Of a stretch of DNA of 64,000 nucleotides, positions 26,601-35,600 are shown in pieces. The translations under genes were made by a program, and so were the position numbers. Within the stretch, counting starts at the first letter, position 1. Each line of letters begins with the position of its first letter. The notes under the pieces are model-generated. The model saw nothing but the letters and a program-made list of their open reading frames with translations, had not been told where the DNA came from and did not search any database. The stretch is from assembly GCF_016097555.1 (NCBI RefSeq), contig NC_054701.1, positions 67,672,475 to 67,736,474 on the forward strand. Direction: 5' to 3'. This DNA comes from Gigantopelta aegis (lineage: Eukaryota > Mollusca > Gastropoda > Neomphalida > Peltospiridae).

Positions 26601-29600
26601 TCGGATCAGTGTTTGTTACAGTTGCTACAAAATCAGGAGAGACGTACTAAGCATCATGTACATTTGTATGATGTATTTTTCAGGACGTTTGTAATTATGA
26701 CACTCATGAGAGTCGATACTTCTATCCAAACAAGGAATCTATGATGAAGTACAGAATAGTGGTTTCAACGCTTATTACTGGTGGAAGGTAAGCCGTATGC
26801 AGCCAGTCGCAATGGATTTTCACAAGATGACAGTTTGTTGTTGAACAAACCGATGTTCATTTCAACTTGTGAAATCTGGACTCAGTAGCGACTGGCTGTA
26901 ATTAATAAATACCAAAAATTAAACTTAAAATCTTTTTTCATTTTGATGAATGTCTCCATAAATAATGGTGACAATTTTTATACAATTGCTTCAAGTTCAA
27001 TATGCTATGCAATTTTAAACTGAATTTGTGAGTATTTATACATCAATGAAAAGTAAAGTTTGTTTTATTTAACAACGCCACTAGAGCACATTGATTTTTT
27101 ATCCTATCATCGGCTATTGGACATCAAACATATGGTCATTCTGACACTGTTTTTTTAGAGGAAACCCACTGTCACCACATAGGCTACTCTTTTACGACAG
27201 GCAGCAAGGGATCTTTTATTTGCGCTTCCCACAGACAGGATAGCACAAACCATGGCCTTTGTTGAACCAGTTATGGATCACTGGTCGATGCAAGCAGAGC
27301 ACTTACTCAGGGTTTGGAGTCGGTATCTGGATTAAAAATCCCATGCCTCGACTGGGATCCGAACCCAGTACCTACCAGCCTGTAGACTGATGGCCTAACC
27401 ACGACGCCACCAAAGCCGGTTTTATACATCAATGCAGTGCTCTACAAAGCGAGTAAAATACTCGCCATGGTGACTAAAAATATTCCCTGGCATCTAAAAA
27501 AAATACTCTAGTGGTATAGGAGCATGTAAATAAATATTGGAATGGGCCCAGTAGGGACATTTTCCTGTCATGGGTGGAGGAGCTGGCTGAGGCCGACACC
27601 TGTGCCCAGGACAGGTGTGCACTACAACAGTTTGTTCTGAACATGCACGTTAAACATTCTGACCTGACCTGACCTGACCTGACCTGACCTACCTAATAGG
27701 GACATGTAATACTTTCAGCAGTACTCTCAGAATGCTTGTTTTATTTTTATGGGCTCTTTTTTCAGACTTGCTTCAGCGGACTTCCCATCTGATCACTTCA
27801 CTCACGTGTTTATTGACGAGGCTGGGTACGCGGTTGAACCGGAATGTGTTATTGCTGTGGCGGGGATCCTCGACTGTAATCCCAATGTTAAAAATGGAGG
27901 ACAGCTGGTCCTGGCCGGCGATCCCGAACAGCTCAGAGCAATCCTGCGGTCTCCGTTTGCAGTCAAATACAACCTTGGTAAGTGAGCAGATATAGTAAAG
28001 ACTGAAATGGTTGCATGTCTCAATTGAAAGAAAGAAATATTTTATTTAACGACGCACTCAACACATTTTATTTACGGTTATATGGCATCAGACATATGGT
28101 TAGGGACCACACAGATAATGAGATAGGAAACTTCATGGACTACTCTTTTCGATTAGCAGCAAGGGATCTTTTATATGCACCATCCCACAGACAGGGTAGT
28201 ACATACCACAGCCTTTGATGTACCAGTCGTGGAGCACTGGCTGGAACAAGAAATAGCCCAATGGGCCCATCGACAAGGATCGATCCCAGACTGACGGCAC
28301 ATCAAGCGGACGCTTTACCACTGGGCTACGTCCCGCCTACTGTCTCATTTGAAGGGCTCGATCGTAGCGGTAGGTCAAGAGTGTTTTAGTTACTAGATGT
28401 CTAAACCCGGTAGTCCGCGGGGCTACTAGATTTTTTTTTAAGAAGACACTTAAACACCTAAACAAAAAATCCACTTAAAACATGTTGAAATAAAAATAAA
28501 TGATTTTTTTTTTTTTTTTAATTTATTAAAATTATGGGGCTACCAATTTTTATGGAGGGCTACCAGATTTCACAACCTGGTAGCCCTGTGGGCTATCACT
28601 GAAAAAAGTCGAGATCAAGGTCTGATTTGGTGAAGTACAATCAGTTTTAATTAGGCCATACAAAAATCGGTTTTAATTCGGCCATACAAAAATCAGTTAT
28701 AGTTTCAATTTTAATTAGGCCATGTACAAAAATAATTTATAGTTGTTTTGTTTTGTTTTACCAGACAGGTCATTGTTGGAGCGGCTGATGGAAGACCACA
28801 CTATCTATGGGAAAATAGCAACATCTCCAGACAGTCCAGCCCAGTACAATGACACCGTGTTGACCAAGTTGGTTAAAAACTACAGGTCACACAAAGTGAT
28901 TCTCCATCTGTCAAACAAACACTTCTATGATGGAGAATTGGAGGAAGCTGCCCCAGAAATACGACAGTTGATGTGTCAGTGGGAAGGGTTACCACGGACA
29001 CATTTCCCTCTCATTTTTCATGCTGTGATAGGAGAAGACATGAGAGAAGAGAAAAGTCCATCTTTTTTCAATTTAGAAGAAATCTGCGTTGTTGTTAAGT
29101 ATGTAAAGGATCTCATGGAATCGCGGGTCCAAGGAAAAAAGCTGAAGCAAGAGGAAATTGGAGTTATCTCTCCTTATAGAAAGCAGGTACATGTTTACTA
29201 GTTAACTCTTTCAAACAGTTTTCTCGTTCCAACCAGTGCACCACAACTGGTCAAAGGCTGTTGTATGTGCTTTACTCTCTGTGGGAAACTACATACTGCA
29301 TTAGAAAAAATGTAACGGGTTTCCTCTGATGACTATGTGTCAGAATTACCAAATGTTTTGACATCAGATAGCTGATGATTAATTATTAATCAATATGCTC
29401 TAGTGGTGTTGTTCAACAAAACAAACTTTAAATTTCAAACAGCCATATTTTTTTATTGGTTTCTTTCTGGACATTTCACTGAGTCAAGCACATATTATTA
29501 CATAATAATAATATAGTGAAACCTGTTGAAACTAGAATCCTGTCAAAACCGGCCAACTTTCATGGTCTCAATTTTTGTAAATTCTAAAACCCAACCCTCT

Positions 29601-32600
29601 AAACACAAGATTATGTCTAAATCAAGTCAATATTCGGTCCCTTGTGTGTTTTGGTTCAGACGGGTTTCACTGTATTATTATATTTTATTTTTTATTAGTC
29701 TCCGGCATTAGCAAAATTAAAGGGCGGGATGTGGCCCAGTGGTAAAGCGCTCACTCGGTGCATGTTTGGTGTGGGACGATCCCCATTGGTGGGCCCATTT
29801 GGTTAATTTGTCATTCCAGCCAGTGTACCACGAGTGGTATATCAAAGGCTGTGGTATGTCCTATCCTACCTGTGGGATGGTGCATATGAAAGATCACTTG
29901 CTACTAATGGAAACATTTAGCAGTTTTCCTCTCTACGACTGTATGTCAAAATTACCAAATGTTTGACATCCAATAGCCGATGGTTAATAAATCATTGTTC
30001 CTCTAGTTGTGTCCCTAAACAAAACAAACTTTAGAAAAGTCAAGGTGAACTTGGATCACTCTCCTCAATGATGCTCAGTGAGCGATCATCTGAAGTTTTG
30101 AATACAATTTATTAAAAGTTGATCAATTTGTCACTCCTAAAACTTTCCTGGTGAGTTGAAGGGCAGTAAGAGTGGTCACTCGCCTTTGCTAGCGAAGACT
30201 GGTGTTTCTCCCATCTGTAGCTATACTCAGGGGCTAGCTATACTCGGGGGCTAGCTATACTCGGGGGCTAGCTATACTCGGGGGCTAGCTATACTCGGGG
30301 GCTAGCTATACTCGGGGGCTAGCTATACTCGGGGGCTAGCTATACTCGGGGGCTAGCTATACTCAGGGGCTAGCTATACTTAGAATTGTGAAAAATGCAT
30401 TTTGGGGTATTGCAAAAACTTGGATGACCAGAACCACTTCGAGTAGTCGAAAATTAATATTCTAAATAATAAAATGTAAGAACTTATAATTAAAATTATC
30501 AAAAACAGCTTTAATACTGAAAAATATGTAGTAGTGTTTAATAACTAGGGTCTCTCTGTGACTTAAAGCAAATGAAATGTTTAACTTTAACAGCCACTTT
30601 ATTGGGTTTTACAGGTGCAGAAAATAAAGACACAGCTTGCAAAGAACAGGTTATTTGAGAAAATCAAAGTGGGATCGGTTGAAGAGTTCCAAGGATCAGA
30701 AAAACTCATCATCATTGTTTCGACAGTCCGCAGCAATCCCAAATACCTTTCTCTTGACGCCAGATTCAACCTGGGCTTTCTCAACAACCCAAAGGTATGT
30801 GAATCATGTTATTAAATACTAATATTTTTTTTTTTTTTTTTTTTTAGAAAGGTTTTAGCATGTTGAAATGATAACACTTCTAATCAAAGATGTATTTTTG
30901 AGCTTATTTCTGTGATTTTAGCTCTCTTTTTTTGTCCCGTCTTTACAAACTAAAAAGGTAAAATATAGGTACAGGTATTGCTTTCCCTGTAGCAGTAGCA
31001 ATGACTTTGACAACGTTTGCTTAGCTCAACGTTAATGTTTTGCATTTATTTCCATTTCTCGCAAACTGTAAGTCCTACATCAATAAAACTTGAATGTTCA
31101 TTCTCAATGTATAATTTGTTGAAAATTAAAATTTTAGTTTAATTTTTTATTTTTTTAGTTTAATTTTGTTTAAAACATACATTGAGATGAACATAGATGC
31201 GGATGCAACTCTGAGTAACGCCGAATAAGTGTTTGGTAGTAGAGACATTTAACTGTGTGGAATTCTTGTTTTAATGGTATATCAAAAGCAGTGGTATTTT
31301 CTGTAGGAAAGTGCATATAACAGATTGTTTGCTGCAGCATGAGGCATCTATATAGCAGCAACAGGTGTTTTGTCAATCTAGACCATGTTTTGCACTATAT
31401 ATAGATGTAGGAAAGTGCATATAACAGATTGTTTGCTGCAGCATGAGGCATCTATATAGCAGCAACAGGTGTTTTGTCAATCTAGACCATGTTTTGCACT
31501 ATATATAGATGTTTGCATTACTCATATAAGAGGCAGGACGTAGCCCAATGGTAAAGCACTCGGTTGATGTGCAGTCGGTCTCTGATCGATCCTTGCCGGT
31601 GGGCCCATCAGGCTATTTCGCATTCCAGCCAGTGCACCATGGTATGTGCTATCATGTCTGTGGGATGATGCATATAAAAGATTCCATGCTACTACTGACA
31701 TCCAGTAGCTGGTGATAATAAATGAATATGCTCTAGTGGTGTTGTTAAACAAAAAAACTTTAATGCATATGATTTTTTTTTCCCCAGAGGTTCAATGTGA
31801 CAATGACTCGAGCAAAAGCATTACTTATTGTCATCGGTAACCCACTAACTCTACAGATGGACTCATACTGGGGAAGGTGAGTCAAATATTGGGTAATGGG
31901 GGTTTTCTGATATCAAAAAGTTTGGTAATGGTGGAAGGTCCAGTAAATTTTAGTTTCAGCTCTGGATACATATTCTTCAAATGAGTGTCAATGGAAAATA
32001 ACTATGCTTTTGGCTGTAAGGCTTCCCTTCCCAACTGGTTTATCAAAAGACATAGTATGTGGCAGTGCTGGGAATGTGCATATTAAAGAGCCCTTGCTGC
32101 TAATGGGGAAATGTAGAGAGAATAATACATGAGTTTCCGTTTGATACCATTTATCTTACAACGAGTTGTAAGATAAATGGTATCAACCAGACACGAATGT
32201 AGTATTCTATTACATACCTCGGAACAATGAAAATGTAAACAATATAATGAACTATAAGTCTAAATTATTTTGTTTCAGAACGTAGCCTAACTGGGACATG
32301 ACGTATGGATACTTGGCTTTAAGCATACATACCACGTCATAACCAACTCACTACTGTACTAACAGATCCGTTTTCCTTAAAAATAGAGCACTCTAAAACA
32401 TTTGCCAACCACTCGGGAAAATGAAATTGATGAAAAGCAAGCATTTTAATGTGGCGAAGCATTGTAATAATACAGCTAATTTTGAATTTGAATGACGTCA
32501 GTATTCCAGTGACGTCACTTTACATCTCCTTACAATAACACTAACCTGGGTCATGACCTCTCAGAAACGATCTCAAACATACATGTATATACGATTTTGA

Positions 32601-35600
32601 TACACAACAGTGATCTCCTACATGGGTGTGTAAGAAAGCAGGTTTCCTCTAAACTCTATGTGTCAGAATTAACAATTAATGTTTGATATTGAAAAGCCAA
32701 TGAGTTAATTAATCAATATGCTCTTATGCTTTTGTTAAAGAATAAATAAATACAAATTTTGCTGCAAGTTTAATAAGTGCTGGGTTTTCATAACTGAATT
32801 GGAGATGTGAGGCTACTGCTCTGACTTCCCTTCATTGAGGGGCGAGACGTAGCCCAGTGGTAAAGTGCTCGCTTGATGCACGGTCAGTTTGGGATTGATC
32901 CCTGGTAGTGGACCCATTGGGATATTTCTTGCTCCAGCCAGTGCACCACAACTGGTATATCAAAGGCCGTGGTATGTGCTATCCTGTCTATGGGATGGTG
33001 CCTATAAAAGATCCCTTGCTGCTAATCGAAAAGAGTAGCTCATGAAGTGGCGACAGCGGGTTTCCTCCTTCAATGTCTGTGTGGTCCTTAACTATATGTC
33101 CGACGCCATATAACCGTAAATAAAATGTGTTGAGTGCGTTGTTAAATAAAACATTTCCTTCCTTCCCTTCATTGACAAGTATAACCCCGGTCACTGGACA
33201 GACAGACCTGATAGTTGAGGTGGGGGTGTGGGTGGGGGTGGGTGGGTGGGTGGGTGTGGGTGTGTGCCAGGATCTTGTTGCTTTAAGGGGCTTACAAGCA
33301 TAAAAAGGATAATTTGAAATGAAATGATGTGTTACTTTTCAAAAGGTAATAAATGAATTTTAATGACACTTTAACGTCACCTTAACACTTAAGTACATCA
33401 GTTATTGCTTATCACATTAAATAATGATTTTTGAAAGAGACATAATTGTATTTTGTAAATAATTTCAATTTGGTTTGACGTAAGAAGAAAAGTAGAAGTG
33501 TTTTGCAAATAACAAAAAAATTATATTTTTGTGTGCAATTAAGAAAACTATCGGTTCAGAAATAAATAACTTGTAGTAAATTTCATAGTATAAAAAAAGG
33601 TTTTTCCTGTGGGACGGACTATAGTTGAATATTGCTAAATATAAGTTTAGAAAAGATATAAAGAAGCTTGCTGTGATAATGGCCTTAGACTTAGCTGTTG
33701 TGTCTCGCCTAGTGGTTAGAGCACTCATGAGGGATCCGATGGGTCTTACGGGTTATCTTCCTTGTGTTATTGACCATTTCATTGTCATTGTTCCACGACT
33801 AAGGTCATTGTATGTGTCGTTCTTTTTTGTAGAACAGGGTATAAGAAATATACCTTGCTGCAATTCAGAAATAACCTACGTGGGGATTTTGGGATTTTAT
33901 AATCTAGTGTCAAGATTAAAAAATGTTTTCCACACATTAACTACAGATTAAACAATGTGCTCCTTTCATTTTACTTCCAATTAAAAATGTTTAAAGATAT
34001 ATGCTTGATGGTTACCAGTATTGTTACCTTGTTTGCAGTACTTCCAATTAAAAATGTTTAAAGATATATGCTTGATGGTTACCAGTATTGTTACCTTGTT
34101 TGCAGTACTTCCAATTAAAAATGTTCAAAGATATATGCTTGATGGTTACAATATTATTACCTTGTTTGCAGTACTTCTAATTAAAATTCAGGTCTTTATA
34201 CTGTGTTTTAATAAAAAGAATTATATTGATATTGAACATCAGTTCATTCGTATATATTTACCTTTCTTTGAAACCCAGTAACTGATTTTTGTTTCATGCT
34301 GGGATGTCCTAATTCATTCATCCATTCATTCATCCATTCATTCATTCATCCATCCATCCATCCATCCATCTATTCATTCATTCATTCGAAATAAATATGT
34401 TTAAAAATATGCTTTGAAGCATTATTATTACCTTATATGAGTAATTATTATCTTGTTTGAAGTATGTATTTGTTGCTTCCAGTCTGATACAGTACTGTAA
34501 AGACAATGGGTCTGTGTTTGGGGAGGATCTGATCACTGATCCAGAGCAGGACTTTGATGATGTTTTACAGAGGATGGCAGCCGTTAATCTGGAATCCCCT
34601 GGTAAGAATGTTTAGATGATTCTGCACTAATAAAGCTGGTCTGACCCATGGCACTAACTAACTAGTAGGGGTGCATAGTAGGTGGTTACAAGCGCCTCTT
34701 AACAATGCCGAAAGTAACTACTGAACACTCCCCAAAGTGGTCAGACTAAGCCCACAGCTAAAAGCTGATGGAGAATGGCAGGTGTGTGGCACAGATAGCC
34801 ACAAGAGACAAGCACCTGTCGTGGTTGGAGAGACAAGGACTGGGATGTGGAGGTGGACAGCGAAAGAAGTTGAAAGATAGGAGGAGTTGCCAGATCGGGA
34901 ATAAATGAAATGGAATTCAAAGGAGAGAAAGGAAAGGAGGCAGTGGGATATTTAAAAAAAATAAAAAATGTTTAGATGATAATTTCCTCGTCTTTCTGTA
35001 TCCATATGATTCATTTATTTTACTGTTAAATAATTTACATTCCTGCCCTTGCAATTTAGACCATTGGGCTATTTCTTGTTCCAGCCAGTGCTCCACAACT
35101 GGACAGGTTGTGATATGCATCATGATGCATATATTATTATTATTAACTGGTTTAACATGTCCTTATATGGTTTCGAACACGCCTATCCCGAGTCTGGTCT
35201 CCAATAGGATCGGTGGTCTGACTCGGGACAGGGATAAAAAAAAAAATTATTTAATACATTTTATTTACGGTTATATGGTGTCAGACATATGGTTAAGGAC
35301 CACACAGATTGAGAGAGGAAACCCGCTGTCACCACTTCATGGGCTACTCCTTTTGATTAGCAGCAAGGGATGTTTTATATGCACCAACCCACAGACAGGG
35401 TAGTAAATACCACGGCCTTTGATATACCAGTCGTGGTGCACTGGCTAGAACGAGAAATAGCCTAATGGGCCCACCGACAGGGATCGATCCCAGACCGACC
35501 GCGCATCAAGCGAGATCTTTACCACTGGGCTACGTCTCGCCCTTCAGGACAGATATAAATGCATATAAAAGATCCCTTGCTACTAATTGAAAAGAATAGC

